Shown here one piece after another: positions 24,120 to 36,257 of a stretch of 64,000 nucleotides of DNA. The stretch comes from a bacterium (GTDB lineage: Bacteria > SAR324 > XYD2-FULL-50-16). Below the pieces are notes generated by a model, which made no database searches, had not been told where the DNA came from, and worked only from the letters and a program-made list of their open reading frames with translations. Position numbers and translations under genes: made by a program. The first letter of the stretch is position 1. Each line of letters starts with the position of its first letter. Location of the stretch: assembly GCA_018830885.1 (NCBI GenBank), contig JAHJRI010000076.1, positions 1 to 64,000 on the forward strand, in the 5' to 3' direction.

Positions 24120-26687
24120 CTATTCCGGTGGATCCGCTGGACTCGGCGGGTTTTCGTAGAATAAATGCACATCCTGTTGGGGGAAGGCAATCGTGATTTT
24201 TTTCTCCCTGAACCGCCGGTCGATCTCAAAGCGAAGATTCGTCTCCGTCTCGAACATGCCGTCGATATAGGTCCAGAAGCGCAGCTTGAATATCAATGCA
24301 CTGTCTCCAAAATCCAGGAACAGGACATCCGGCGCCGGATATTTCAGCACATTGGGGAAATCCTGACTGATTTCCAGCAGGGTTTTTCGAACCAGCTCTA
24401 TATCGGATCCATAGGCCACGCCAACGGTAATAGGTCGTCTCAGTCGCTTATCCTTGAAGCTCCAGTTGGTCACCTGGGTATTGATCAGGTCGGAATTGGG
24501 TATGATCAGGGAAGCGTTGTCATAGGTCTGTACCAGGGTCGATCGGACGTTGATCTTTTTGACAGTGGCCCAGGTGCCATTGATTTCGATATCATCGCCC
24601 ACCTGAATCGGTCGTTCAAAGAGCAGGATCAGTCCGCTCATGAAATTATTGAAGATGTTCTGCAGCCCGAATCCGAGTCCAATACCCAGGGCACCGAAAA
24701 TAACAACCAGCGATGTCGGGTTCAGACCGAATACATTCATGGAAATGATGATCCCAAGCACCCAGATGACATAGATGGTCAGGGTCTTGATCGATTCCTG
24801 CAGGCCATGCTCCATGCGACTGTGATCCAGAAACCGTTTCTGGAAAAAATACCGCCAGAGACGGGTAAAAACATGGGTGCCCAGCAATACCAGGGCCGCC
24901 TGTAGAAAACTCAGGACACTGAATTTCATGTCCCCGATTTGAAAGTGATAGGTGATTACAAACACCGAATTGGACAGAATCATTTTTTTCCCGCCCCAGG
25001 CCAGCATCAGGGCCAGTACCAGAACGATAGGTCCTGTCAGCTGTATCAGCCGGATGGATATCCATCTCGCCTGGTAAGCAGCGATTGTCAGTCCTTCTGT
25101 TTCAGCCTTCTCATGTCTCTTCAGGGATTGATTCATCTCCTTGATCACCCGGGTCAGCAACAACACCCAGAGGATAACGCCGAGGCTTCTTCCCCAGGAC
25201 AGATACCAGAACAGTGCCAGCGAGCCGTATCCCGCCAGCTCAAGCAGCAGACCGGCAGCTGCAATGCTCAGGAGGGCCAGGGACAGGAATTGACGGTATG
25301 GGAAATGCACTTTTTTCCCGACTGGGGTTTGTTCGGATTTCACTTTCTGGGTTTTTCGCCACAGCAGAAATCCAAATCCGGTCAGTGCCAATTCCAGTGT
25401 GACCCGGCCGGCCAGAAAGAGAAACCGGTTGTATTGAAAAATCCACAGCAAGATGAGGAAAGGGATGATAAAACAGCGGATGAACCACAGGATAATTATA
25501 AAATGCCTGACGGGCAGCTCTCCAAGTTTTTGATCCGGTTTCCGGTATTTAACCAGATCGAGTCCCCATCCGGTCACCAGCCATACGATGGACAAGTCTA
25601 TGATAACGCGGATAATTTCCGAAATACCGGAATAATTAACGATTTCGACATAAACATACAGATAGAGCACCACCCCCAGCAGAAAAAGATTTTTTTTAAT
25701 CAGCGTCAAAGGAACGTGAATGGATGGATGTCGTTGATAGAACGGCCGAGATTTCAATTGTTTGAGAAACCTGCTCAATCGCCAGCAGAGGACCAGCACG
25801 GCGAAAAAGAGGACAGTGAATGAAAAGGCATCGTAGCGATCCGCTTTCTGGATTGCATCCGTTTTAATGGTCCAGAACCCTTTCTGCAACACTTGCCCTA
25901 CCTGCTCATAGAAGGTATTGAAAAGATTAGCGATATATGGTGGCCAGGTTCTGGAAAAAGGGCTGATATCCCGGTGAAAAAGATTGCGGCTTTTGTAGTC
26001 CGTTAAGAATTTTTCATAATCCTGGGACACACTCGAAAAATTCTTCTTTATCTCCTCGAGACGGGCCATCTGATCGACCACCTCAACCTGGATGCTTTTC
26101 TGCAGATTCTGTTTCTGGGAAACCAGATTCTGAAGTGTCGCCAGGTTATTGCTGATGGTTCGGGAGGCTTGCCTGTTCCCACTGATATTAATCCCTTCGG
26201 AACGTTGCTTGGAGATCGAGCTGAACTGTTCGGCACTCAGAAACTTCTCTTTTTCAAGACCATCCCGTCTGCGGCTCAGTTTTTCATACCTTTCTTTAAT
26301 GACAGCAAAAGCCAGGTTTAATGCACTGAAAGCACTTTCCAGGTTTTGAAGTTGAATCTCCGGGAGGAAAAGCAGGTTGTTGAATTTTGTCTGCTGGACA
26401 TTATACAGGTCAATTTCGGAACTGATGGTACTTCGCAGCAGGATCGCCTGGGCCGACTCTTCCTTCAGCTTTTCAACCGCACTGGTCTCCGATGCAATTG
26501 ATACCTCGATGGCTTTGACCAGATCGCCCACCTGGGTCAACACACCTGATTTTTTCTCGGCCGGATTTTGTGCCAGAACTGACGTTGGATGAAATCCATA
26601 CCCCAGGGTCAGACACACGAATAAAAAAACCGACATCCACTGATACTTCGTGTTTGATTGAAGAGCCCGGATTTTTTTTGGTATCAT
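24120..26687 (-). CDS. Large MscS/MscK-type mechanosensitive channel
   Basis: The protein has about 855 residues. A signal peptide (to about residue 40) and a periplasmic helical region of about 220 residues come first, followed by many membrane helices from about 275 to 640. The MscS core follows: SLVVIFGALGIGLGFGLQNIFNNFMSGLILLFERPIQVGDDIEING, then STLVQTYDNASLIIPNSDLI. This is the pore helix and the beta domain. Such channels release solutes when membrane tension rises after osmotic downshift. ATG 26687 is chosen because the frame extended to 26708 begins with TTG. ppc follows 97 bp downstream on the same strand. Confidence 0.92.
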   Translation of the reverse strand: MIPKKIRALQSNTKYQWMSVFLFVCLTLGYGFHPTSVLAQNPAEKKSGVLTQVGDLVKAIEVSIASETSAVEKLKEESAQAILLRSTISSEIDLYNVQQTKFNNLLFLPEIQLQNLESAFSALNLAFAVIKERYEKLSRRRDGLEKEKFLSAEQFSSISKQRSEGINISGNRQASRTISNNLATLQNLVSQKQNLQKSIQVEVVDQMARLEEIKKNFSSVSQDYEKFLTDYKSRNLFHRDISPFSRTWPPYIANLFNTFYEQVGQVLQKGFWTIKTDAIQKADRYDAFSFTVLFFAVLVLCWRLSRFLKQLKSRPFYQRHPSIHVPLTLIKKNLFLLGVVLYLYVYVEIVNYSGISEIIRVIIDLSIVWLVTGWGLDLVKYRKPDQKLGELPVRHFIIILWFIRCFIIPFLILLWIFQYNRFLFLAGRVTLELALTGFGFLLWRKTQKVKSEQTPVGKKVHFPYRQFLSLALLSIAAAGLLLELAGYGSLALFWYLSWGRSLGVILWVLLLTRVIKEMNQSLKRHEKAETEGLTIAAYQARWISIRLIQLTGPIVLVLALMLAWGGKKMILSNSVFVITYHFQIGDMKFSVLSFLQAALVLLGTHVFTRLWRYFFQKRFLDHSRMEHGLQESIKTLTIYVIWVLGIIISMNVFGLNPTSLVVIFGALGIGLGFGLQNIFNNFMSGLILLFERPIQVGDDIEINGTWATVKKINVRSTLVQTYDNASLIIPNSDLINTQVTNWSFKDKRLRRPITVGVAYGSDIELVRKTLLEISQDFPNVLKYPAPDVLFLDFGDSALIFKLRFWTYIDGMFETETNLRFEIDRRFREKKITIAFPQQDVHLFYENPPSPADPPE

Positions 26688-27306
26688 GTTGCCTGTATGA
26701 ATAGTCAATGAATGGGTTTTTCAATTTATCAGAAGGACGGATCCCCCCACAGCATGACGGAGGCATATCCCGAAGGTGCCCTGGTCCAGCAGGGCCCAAG
26801 GCTGACGGTTTTGCCGGCCGTGGCAATGGAGGGTCGAATTCCCCAGGAGAGGCAGTAAATAAATGATGATATCATAAGATCATAGGAAATCACCTTTTTA
26901 CTGTCAAGCGGTGTTTCCTGGATTCTATGGTGTCAAGGAGTGTGCAGATCCGGCTGAAAGAAAGAAATGTCTGCCTGGCTGGAACATACTCTCCGGGATG
27001 GTGCTTGCTTCAAAACGGTTGAATTTGCGAGACTCGCAGCGAAGAACGCTCCCCGTGAAAACGTCACAAATAGCTGTCAGTAATGAGTTCAATGACATAC
27101 AGGTCCAAGCGTCTATTGCGGAATTTGAATAGATCCAATATTTCCGGATCGAATTTTTATCAGTGGACAGACCCGTTTTTCAACGAATTTGACAACCGTT
27201 GTTTTCAGGCATAGAATTCGGAACAACACGAAATTCGTGATATCTATATCATTTTAATGAATTGACCCCAAAATCGGCGGCTCTCTGTCACCCGTCCCAG
27301 GATGCC
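26688..27306. other. Divergent intergenic region, no gene seen
   Basis: This 619-bp stretch separates the mechanosensitive channel (minus) and the histidine kinase (plus). Short frames here lack ribosome sites, family features and coding-like composition. AT-rich DNA at 26870-26900 and 27130-27260 is where promoters would be expected, but I see no clear -35/-10 pair. The kinase ATG at 27307 is preceded by AGGATGCC. Confidence 0.45.
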
Positions 27307-29745
27307 ATGATAAATCGAATCAGAGGTCGCCTGAACAACCGATATCTTCAGCAAAGCCTGGAAATCCAGACCAGGGTGTCTTACCTGTCATGGATCCTGA
27401 TGGGCTCAATCATCCTCTGTCTGCTGTCAATACTGCTGGCCCCGGTTTTGTACCTGGAAAACAGTCCGGTTTTTCTGTCCGGGATGATCCCGCTGTTGAT
27501 CCTGCTGGTGACGGTTCTGCTGATCATCTTTCAGGGCAAATACCACACCGGAATTGCTGTCTTCTGCACGGGGTTGCTTTGCGCGCCGTTTTATCCGTTT
27601 TTTCGGACCATCGACAGTTTCACCTTGTCCCCAGCGCTGCTTGGTTTCTGGCTGTTATTGCCCCTGATAATCCATGTGTTTTTTGGCACGCGTGTCAGGG
27701 GAACCTTCTTTATCCTGATCTGTGCCATGGGATGGATTGCCGTGTATCAGACCTGGATATGGTCGTCATCAACCGAAACGATCTCGGAATTGACCCTGGC
27801 AGGTCTATTTTACCTCGGGTATACGGTTATCTTCCTGTTGCACATCGACAGCACCAAACGGATGATCCGGGCCGTGAAGTCAGAAGCGGATCGATTTCAC
27901 CGGGAAACCGCTGCACTGAAAAAAAGTAACGACCGGTTCCAGCAGGTTTCAAAAATGGGAGCTGTTGCCTTCTGGGAGATGAATCCGGAAACCCAACAGG
28001 TCAGCGTGAGTGACTGGTTCAGTGAGCGACTGGGGTACCTGAACAGCGAATTTCCACGCACCGTTTCAGAAATAGTGCCACTGTTTCATGGCACTGAAAT
28101 TGAGGGCATCATCAGCGATCTGAATGATGTTATTCAGGAAAAATGTCCATATCTGGACACACAGCATCGGATAAAAACCAAAAGTGGCGATTGGATCTGG
28201 GTATCCTCTCAAGCCAGGTTTTTCCGGGAGGAAAACCTCTGGGTGGGCATGACCACAGATATTTCAGACACGAAAAACGAGGTCTTGCGACTTGCCGAAA
28301 ACCTGGATAGGTATCGTAAACTATATGAGAATGCCCCGGTCGGCCTGTTTCGGACATCGATCTCGGACGGCCGGGTAATCGCCTGCAATGAGCAGATGGT
28401 CCGTTTATTTGGATATGAAAACAAACAACAGTTTTTAAACCGCGTTTATTCAACTGATTATTATGCTGATTCCGAAACGCGGGATATCCTGATTCAAAAA
28501 CTTTCCCTGGACGGGCAGGTCAACAATTTTGAAGCGCGCTTTCTGCGCAGGGATGGCTCCCGGTTCTGGGCACGGTATTCGGCAAAGATCAATGAGCAGG
28601 AAGGGTTTATCGAGGGTGGATTGACCGACATTACTACCCAGAGGCAGGCAGAAACAGCGTTGATTGAAAGTGAACGCCGATTTCAGGATCTGGTGGACAA
28701 TCTGATGGTGGGTATCAGTATTGTCCAGGACGGCAGCATCATTTTCATGAACCCGGAGCAGCAGAGGCTTCTGGGTATTGACCATGAAATGCCCAAACTG
28801 GATGACCTCCAGATTCATCCGGATGATACCAAAAAATTTGCCCATCTTTGCCAGTCTGTCAATTTCTATCAGGCGATACCTGCTGAAATGACGATCCGCT
28901 TTTATCCCTTTGACAAATCGCGGGAACAGCATCATCTCAAATATGTGAATATTCGCACCAAACAGATACTGTACCGGGGGTCCCAGTCGGTGATGATCAC
29001 GATGGAGAATATCACCCGGATCAAAAAACTGGAGGAACTCAGCCAGATCAAAGAAAAAATGATCTCCCTCGGTCACGCTTCCCTTGGCATTGCCCATGAA
29101 ATCCGGAGCCCCCTTTCCGGGATCAATCTGCTGATCGATGGTGTCAAAGAAAATTTTGAAAATCCAGCGTATGCGGAGGAGATCAGGGATCTGCTCAATG
29201 AAATGAAAAAGGCGTCCAATACTATCGGCATCGTTGTGAATCGGGCGCTGGACTTTGCACGACCGTCAGTCCCAAAATCACGGTCGGCCCAGATATCCGA
29301 ACCGATCAGAGAAGCCATCAGTCTCATGAAGACAACCCTGCGCAAGTCCGAAATCAAGTTGGAAACGGATCTCAACGGTACGCTGCCATCCTTGTTTATT
29401 GATGTGCCCCTGATCGAGCAGGTCCTGCTGAGCCTGATCAGTAATGCGATGACCGCGCTGAAAGGTGAACAAGGTCCGAAAACTATCCGTATCACGGCAG
29501 AGCCGGTCAAAAATGAGGTTCTGATCGCTGTTGAGGATTCGGGACCCGGTGTCCCGGAAAATCTTCGCCAGAACGTGTTTGAGCCCTTTTTCACGACTGA
29601 CAAAAACGGCTCCGGGATCGGGTTAAGCATCTGCCAACGGATCATTACCAATCATGGTGGATCCATTTCCGTCACGGCTTCTTCCCTGGGGGGCGCCAAG
29701 TTTATTTTGAGCCTGCCGATCGATAAAAGAGAGATTCCAAGATGA
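27307..29745 (+). CDS. Membrane-bound PAS sensor histidine kinase
   Basis: The protein has 812 residues. About six membrane helices (25-195) are followed by three PAS domains at roughly 215-335, 340-460 and 465-590. PAS2 shows YRKLYENAPVGLFRTSI and PAS3 ends ITMENITRIKKLEELS. HisKA follows with the phospho-acceptor His near 596 (LGIAHEIRSPLSGINL), then HATPase_c with N box SLISNAMTAL and G boxes EDSGPGVPENL and GSGIGLSICQRI. The 3' end overlaps the response regulator by 4 bp, making a matched pair. The trigger is unknown; the multi-helix input suggests a membrane or small-molecule signal. Confidence 0.93.
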   Translation: MINRIRGRLNNRYLQQSLEIQTRVSYLSWILMGSIILCLLSILLAPVLYLENSPVFLSGMIPLLILLVTVLLIIFQGKYHTGIAVFCTGLLCAPFYPFFRTIDSFTLSPALLGFWLLLPLIIHVFFGTRVRGTFFILICAMGWIAVYQTWIWSSSTETISELTLAGLFYLGYTVIFLLHIDSTKRMIRAVKSEADRFHRETAALKKSNDRFQQVSKMGAVAFWEMNPETQQVSVSDWFSERLGYLNSEFPRTVSEIVPLFHGTEIEGIISDLNDVIQEKCPYLDTQHRIKTKSGDWIWVSSQARFFREENLWVGMTTDISDTKNEVLRLAENLDRYRKLYENAPVGLFRTSISDGRVIACNEQMVRLFGYENKQQFLNRVYSTDYYADSETRDILIQKLSLDGQVNNFEARFLRRDGSRFWARYSAKINEQEGFIEGGLTDITTQRQAETALIESERRFQDLVDNLMVGISIVQDGSIIFMNPEQQRLLGIDHEMPKLDDLQIHPDDTKKFAHLCQSVNFYQAIPAEMTIRFYPFDKSREQHHLKYVNIRTKQILYRGSQSVMITMENITRIKKLEELSQIKEKMISLGHASLGIAHEIRSPLSGINLLIDGVKENFENPAYAEEIRDLLNEMKKASNTIGIVVNRALDFARPSVPKSRSAQISEPIREAISLMKTTLRKSEIKLETDLNGTLPSLFIDVPLIEQVLLSLISNAMTALKGEQGPKTIRITAEPVKNEVLIAVEDSGPGVPENLRQNVFEPFFTTDKNGSGIGLSICQRIITNHGGSISVTASSLGGAKFILSLPIDKREIPR

Positions 29746-31145
29746 TTGATTTCTCCGTCTATCTGGTTGATGATGATGCGTCTATCCGCAAAGGCATCGG
29801 GTTTGGACTGAGAAAGTACTATCAGATCAAAACCTTTGCCTGTGCCGGGGATGCCATTGAGGCGATCAGAAGCGAGCCTCCGGACCTGGTCCTGCTCGAT
29901 ATTGGTTTGCCGGATATGAATGGGATTGAGGCATTGAAAATCATCAAAAGCATGGACAGCCGGATACTGGTCATCATGATCACGGGATTTGAAGATGTGA
30001 AAACCGTTATTTCCGCCATGAAACTGGGCGCTTATGACTATATCATCAAGCCTGTGGAATTGGAACCTGTTAAAAACAGTATTGACAACAGTTTAAGCAC
30101 CATCCGCCTCCAAAAAGAGCTTCTGGGAATCCAGGAAAAAACCATCCGGGAAAACATGCCCTGTATTATCGGCGACAGTACCGCCATCCAGGATGTGATG
30201 CGATTTGTGGAAAAAGCCGCCCAGAGCCCGGATACGCCCATTCTCATTACTGGAGAATCAGGGACCGGCAAGGAATTGATCGCCCAGGCCATTCACTATA
30301 AAAGCCCCTTTTTCAAAGGCCCATTTATTACAATCAACTGTGCGGCGATTCCGAAAGACCTGATTGAAAGCGAACTGTTTGGCTACGAAAAGGGAGCCTT
30401 CAGCGGCGCCTCCGTCACCGGCAAAAAAGGATTGATTGAACAGGCGCATAATGGCACGTTGCTGCTGGATGAAATTGGCGACCTGCAACTCGCAGCCCAG
30501 GCCAAGCTGCTTCGTTTTCTGGAAACTGGAAAATTTTTTAAACTGGGCGGTACCCGGGAGGAGGCGGCGAAAGTAAGAATTGTTTCGGCAACCAATAAAA
30601 ATATCAAGGAATTGATCGAAAATGACCTGTTTCGGCTGGATCTGTACTACCGGATCAGTGTCATCGAAGTCAAAATCCCGTCATTAAATGATCGACGGGA
30701 GGACATCCTGCCGATTGCCCGGTATTTTCTGGCGGTATTCAGTCAGAAATTCAATAAACCCTTCACGGGATTTTCGCAGGAGGTGGAAGAACTGCTTGAA
30801 GTCTATCATTGGGAAGGGAATATCAGGGAAATAAAAAATCTGATTGAGCGAGCTGTTCTCGTCGGACCCGGACCCACGGTTGACCTGGAAGATCTGGGAC
30901 TGGATATTTCGCGGATGGGCAATACCTCTGTCCCCCATTCCCTGCAGCGTGATTCCGGGTTGCCCCGCCTGTCCGAGGCGGGAATCGACCTGGAAGCAGT
31001 GGAAAGGCACTATCTGACAGAGGCGCTGAAACTGGCGGACGGAAATGACAGAAAAGCCGCACAGCTTCTCGGAATGAACTACTACGCATTCCGCTACAGA
31101 AAAAAGAAGATGGCAGAAACAGAGGGACAGAACCACGATGAATGA
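29742..31145 (+). CDS. NtrC-family sigma-54-dependent response regulator
   Basis: A receiver domain (1-120) has the acidic pocket VDDDAS, the phospho-Asp in VLLDIGLPD near residue 54, and the ITG and KP positions. It is followed by an AAA+ domain with Walker A GESGTGKE, Walker B GTLLLDEIGDL and an Arg-finger region, and by a C-terminal Fis-type helix-turn-helix (NDRKAAQLLGMNYYAFRYR). The sigma-54 contact loop reads GAFSGA (residues 217-222) where GAFTGA is usual; Thr-to-Ser is conservative. The gene overlaps the kinase gene upstream by 4 bp and the lone receiver downstream by 8 bp. Targets are unknown. Confidence 0.95.
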   Translation: MIDFSVYLVDDDASIRKGIGFGLRKYYQIKTFACAGDAIEAIRSEPPDLVLLDIGLPDMNGIEALKIIKSMDSRILVIMITGFEDVKTVISAMKLGAYDYIIKPVELEPVKNSIDNSLSTIRLQKELLGIQEKTIRENMPCIIGDSTAIQDVMRFVEKAAQSPDTPILITGESGTGKELIAQAIHYKSPFFKGPFITINCAAIPKDLIESELFGYEKGAFSGASVTGKKGLIEQAHNGTLLLDEIGDLQLAAQAKLLRFLETGKFFKLGGTREEAAKVRIVSATNKNIKELIENDLFRLDLYYRISVIEVKIPSLNDRREDILPIARYFLAVFSQKFNKPFTGFSQEVEELLEVYHWEGNIREIKNLIERAVLVGPGPTVDLEDLGLDISRMGNTSVPHSLQRDSGLPRLSEAGIDLEAVERHYLTEALKLADGNDRKAAQLLGMNYYAFRYRKKKMAETEGQNHDE

Positions 31146-31566
31146 ACTGTTGACGGACCTGAAGGCGATGTCCGTCCTCCTGGTCGACGATGAAGCCTCG
31201 ATTCGAATATCCATGGAGTTGATGCTCCGGGGAAAAACCAGATTGGTCCGGACCGCCGCCGATGGGGAAACCGCCCTGGAAATACTGCGGAACGACCGTT
31301 GGGATATCATCATCTGCGACTATATGCTCCCCGGGATGAACGGATTTGATTTTTTCAAGCAGGTGGATGAAGCCTATCCGGGTACGATAAAGATCCTGAT
31401 CACCGGTTTCATCGATCCGGCTACCCGGGAGAAGGCGAAACGGGCGAGGATTCATGAATTCATGGAAAAACCACTGACAACGGAAGCCATTTTCGAAACC
31501 CTTGAACGAGCACTGCTTCGGCACAAGAACCATGACCTCAAAGGCCTGGGCAAGCCTTCTGCCTGA
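31138..31566 (+). CDS. Single-domain response regulator
   Basis: A 142-residue receiver domain with no output domain: VLLVDDEASIRISMELMLRG for the acidic pocket, IIICDYMLPGMNGFDFFKQ for the phospho-Asp, the Thr in ILITGF, and MEKPLT for the conserved Lys. The start overlaps the end of the NtrC-type gene by 8 bp, so all three signalling genes form one unit. A lone receiver could act as a phosphate sink, as an intermediate in a relay, or by binding a protein partner; the sequence does not decide. Confidence 0.9.
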   Translation: MNELLTDLKAMSVLLVDDEASIRISMELMLRGKTRLVRTAADGETALEILRNDRWDIIICDYMLPGMNGFDFFKQVDEAYPGTIKILITGFIDPATREKAKRARIHEFMEKPLTTEAIFETLERALLRHKNHDLKGLGKPSA

Positions 31567-31974
31567 GACCGTTCCGGGACACTACCCTCCCCCTTCCTGC
31601 AACCCCGTTTCCTATAGTAACAGATAAAGACCCATTCCTGCCGGGTCCAACAGTGGCGGGTAAAGCTGTTCAATTCCCAGACTACCGCTGATTTTCGTCC
31701 TGCAAACCGTCTGCAATAATCCACCGCGCCCCTTTTGTCTCCATTTGAAATGGTGACATGGCCATTTGGCTAACCGGGTTTGTAATCGTTTGGTGATTTG
31801 GCCAATTCCGAGGGGAATGGTTCCCTGTTTCATTCTTCCCTACGGGGCCTAACATTCTGTTTGTTATGGCGAATCATATTTCTGCGCAATCTGGTACCAT
31901 TTGTGCGTATGTCAAAGGGAAACTTACACCTTCCTCCTGTCTTCAAACTTGCGAAAAACTGGATTGGATACTTC
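31567..31974. other. Intergenic, no gene and no sigma-54 site seen
   Basis: I searched this region on the plus strand for a GG-N10-GC pattern, because a sigma-54 activator ends just upstream, and found no acceptable match. A frame open from 31798 runs into the lipoprotein, but its first 59 codons are not needed for the signal peptide. Confidence 0.45.
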
Positions 31975-34185
31975 ATGGTTCACCGCTTCTCAAAACCGGT
32001 TGTCTTGATGTTTGCTGCCATGTTTCTGCTGGTGGCCTGCAAACCATTTGAACTGGATAACGGAAGTTCGTCGAACGATTCGACGAACAAGCCGGCGGTT
32101 GACCCAAACGCCATCTCCGTCCAAAGCCTTCAACCAACAAACGGTTCTGCGGAGACTTCAGTTGACACCGAAATTACGGTCACCTTTGACAAAGCCCCCA
32201 ATGCAGATACGGTTCTGACGAACACGGCCGATAACACCTGCGTCGGTCTTGTTCAGGTCTCGGCGGTTAATTTCAGCGCCTGTATCATCCTGCAGGCATC
32301 GTCGGTATCCTCGATGGATAACCGGTCATTTGTTTTCAAACCGGTGGATCTGCTGGAAACCGGTACCACATATAAAATCAAAGTTGCCAAAGGGTTGAAT
32401 GGCGTCAGCAGCGGATACCAGATTTACGAATTTACAACCGTGGAAACCGAAGCAGCACCCGGTCTTACCGGGGATTCATTCGACCTGGAGGGCGTGATCG
32501 ATTCAACCGGAAGGCCGGAAGCCAGTCCTCCCCCACCGGGAATCGGAGAAGCCAGTCCTCCTCCGCCGGAAAACGAAGATCCGGATCCTGCTGATGGTTC
32601 GGCTCCCGAGGTGGTTGTCACGACGCCGAACGATGCGGAAACCGGTGTCCCTGTGGGCAGTTCCATATCGGTGACCTTCAATGAAACCATGGATGTGACA
32701 TCCGTCATCGGCAATACCGATGGACTCTGCTCCGGCAGTGTCCAGGTGTCAGACAACGACTTCTCGACTTGTCTTCCCATGCTCAGTTCTGTCCCCAGTG
32801 CCCTTTCCGATGACTCGGTCTTTGTTTTCAGCCCGGCCGTTGCCTTGTCTCTCAGCAACCGCTATAAAATCAGAATCACCCCTGCTGCCAGAGATATTTC
32901 CGGCAATCCGCTGGCAGGCACCTATACCAGTCCGTCCGGTTTTTCAACCCCCGATATTTCAGTATGGTCTTTAGCCGACGGTGGCAGTTCAGACGGAATG
33001 AACTACAGCAGCCTGCAGGATGCGACGGTGCCGCACATCGCAACCTTCAATTCGAAGTTGTACGCCTCCTGGCAGGAAACCAACGGGGTGAACAGCCAGA
33101 TTCGGATCTCGGTCTTTAACAATGATATCAGCTCCCCGGGGTTTAATTTCATTGATGGCGGTGGCATGAACGGTATCAATTTCAACCCGGCGGCCCAGGC
33201 CAGGGATCAGCACCTGGTTGAGTTCGGGAACAGACTGGTCGTTACCTGGGTCGAGGATAACGGGACAGCGGATCAAATTCGTGTGGCTGTGTTTGACGGC
33301 AACGATGTCACTCCCGGCTGGATTTTTGTGGATGGCAGCGGCTTGAACGGTCTCAATAAAAATGCCGTTTTCAATGCCGCGAATCCAACACTGGCGGTTC
33401 ACCAGGCAAAACTGTATATCGCCTGGACCGAATTTAATGGTACGGCAGATCAGATTCGACTGGCCGTATACAATGGGGACGATGGTGCGCCTTCGTGGAG
33501 TCTCATTGACGGCGACACACTCAACGGAATCAATAAGGACCCGGCCCAAAGCGGCCAGGTTCCACAATTGGCCGTGTTTGCGAACAAACTGTATGTGTCC
33601 TGGCAGGAGTCAAAGGCCGGTATCGACCAGATCCGGGCTGCGGTTTATAATGGGGACGATTTGTCCCCGGCTTGGAACCGGATTGACGGGAACGCCCTCA
33701 GCGGTCTTAACTATGATGACAGCCAAAATGCACAGGTCGCCCGGATGGCTGTCTACCAGTCAAAACTGTATCTCACCTGGCAGGAGAATAAATCGACCAA
33801 ACCCCAGATACGGGTGGCCGTCTATAACGGCGATGATGCAGCGCCAGCCTGGAGTTTTGCGGATGGTGCCGGGTCCACCGGAATTAACTATAATTCCGGC
33901 AACGAGGCTGAAAATCCCAGACTGACGGTTTTGAACACCGGGCTTTACGCGATCTGGCAGGAAAAGAAGGGAAGCGATTTCCAGACAAGAATCACCCTTT
34001 TCAACGGGGATGACCACTCTCCCACCTGGGATTTTGTCGATGGAAACGGCCTCTATGGAATCAATTTCGATACCGGGGAATCTGTACAGACCCCCCTGGC
34101 CGTGGTCCATCAAGGCACCCTGTTTGCTGTCTGGTCCGAATGGAACGGGACCGCCACCCAGATCCGTCTTGCTGTTGGGCAATAG
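31975..34185 (+). CDS. Lipoprotein with two Ig-like domains and a seven-repeat propeller-like domain
   Basis: The 736-residue protein has the lipobox FLLVAC, with the lipidated Cys at residue 22. Two Big_5/SbsA-like Ig domains follow (about 45-145 and 205-315; each with an SVTFNETM/TVTFDKAP strand and a DNTC/DGLC motif), joined by a proline linker with a repeated EASPPPP. From 32960 to the end, seven repeats of about 58 residues each carry a W-x-x-x-DG-x-x-x-x-G-(I/L/M)N motif and an LYxxWxExNG-x-x-x-QIRxAVYNGDD motif. Seven such units fit a beta-propeller. It is probably surface-attached and binds protein or glycan. ATG 31975 is chosen for the signal peptide. Confidence 0.8.
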   Translation: MVHRFSKPVVLMFAAMFLLVACKPFELDNGSSSNDSTNKPAVDPNAISVQSLQPTNGSAETSVDTEITVTFDKAPNADTVLTNTADNTCVGLVQVSAVNFSACIILQASSVSSMDNRSFVFKPVDLLETGTTYKIKVAKGLNGVSSGYQIYEFTTVETEAAPGLTGDSFDLEGVIDSTGRPEASPPPPGIGEASPPPPENEDPDPADGSAPEVVVTTPNDAETGVPVGSSISVTFNETMDVTSVIGNTDGLCSGSVQVSDNDFSTCLPMLSSVPSALSDDSVFVFSPAVALSLSNRYKIRITPAARDISGNPLAGTYTSPSGFSTPDISVWSLADGGSSDGMNYSSLQDATVPHIATFNSKLYASWQETNGVNSQIRISVFNNDISSPGFNFIDGGGMNGINFNPAAQARDQHLVEFGNRLVVTWVEDNGTADQIRVAVFDGNDVTPGWIFVDGSGLNGLNKNAVFNAANPTLAVHQAKLYIAWTEFNGTADQIRLAVYNGDDGAPSWSLIDGDTLNGINKDPAQSGQVPQLAVFANKLYVSWQESKAGIDQIRAAVYNGDDLSPAWNRIDGNALSGLNYDDSQNAQVARMAVYQSKLYLTWQENKSTKPQIRVAVYNGDDAAPAWSFADGAGSTGINYNSGNEAENPRLTVLNTGLYAIWQEKKGSDFQTRITLFNGDDHSPTWDFVDGNGLYGINFDTGESVQTPLAVVHQGTLFAVWSEWNGTATQIRLAVGQ

Positions 34186-36051
<1,866 letters not shown>

Positions 36052-36085
36052 CATCGCCGGAGCAATTCGTCCTTGAACTTAGTCC

Positions 36086-36114
36086 TTGACAAAAGACGGG
36101 GATGCCGGTATCAA
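36086..36114 (+). promoter_or_regulatory. Candidate sigma-70 promoter for the ABC transporter operon
   Basis: TTGACA (36086-36091) is a perfect -35 box. Seventeen bases further on lies TATCAA (36109-36114), which matches four of six -10 positions. The site is in the gap between the dihydropyrimidinase and the livG-like gene, about 145 bp before its start. Confidence 0.45.
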
Positions 36115-36257
36115 TGACCAATTAAAAAAAAAGGATTCACAACCCGTGAAATTCAGCATCTATCTGCCTCAGCCGATTTGGATGCTTCCCGGGAAGGGGG
36201 GAGACTGAGTGCATTGGATGGCCATTAATCCGGAATCCTGCTTCCATATTTCATTTG

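Noticed and set aside
26911..27132. Plus-strand 73-codon frame upstream of the histidine kinase
   Set aside because: No ribosome site and no recognisable features. It overlaps likely promoter DNA.
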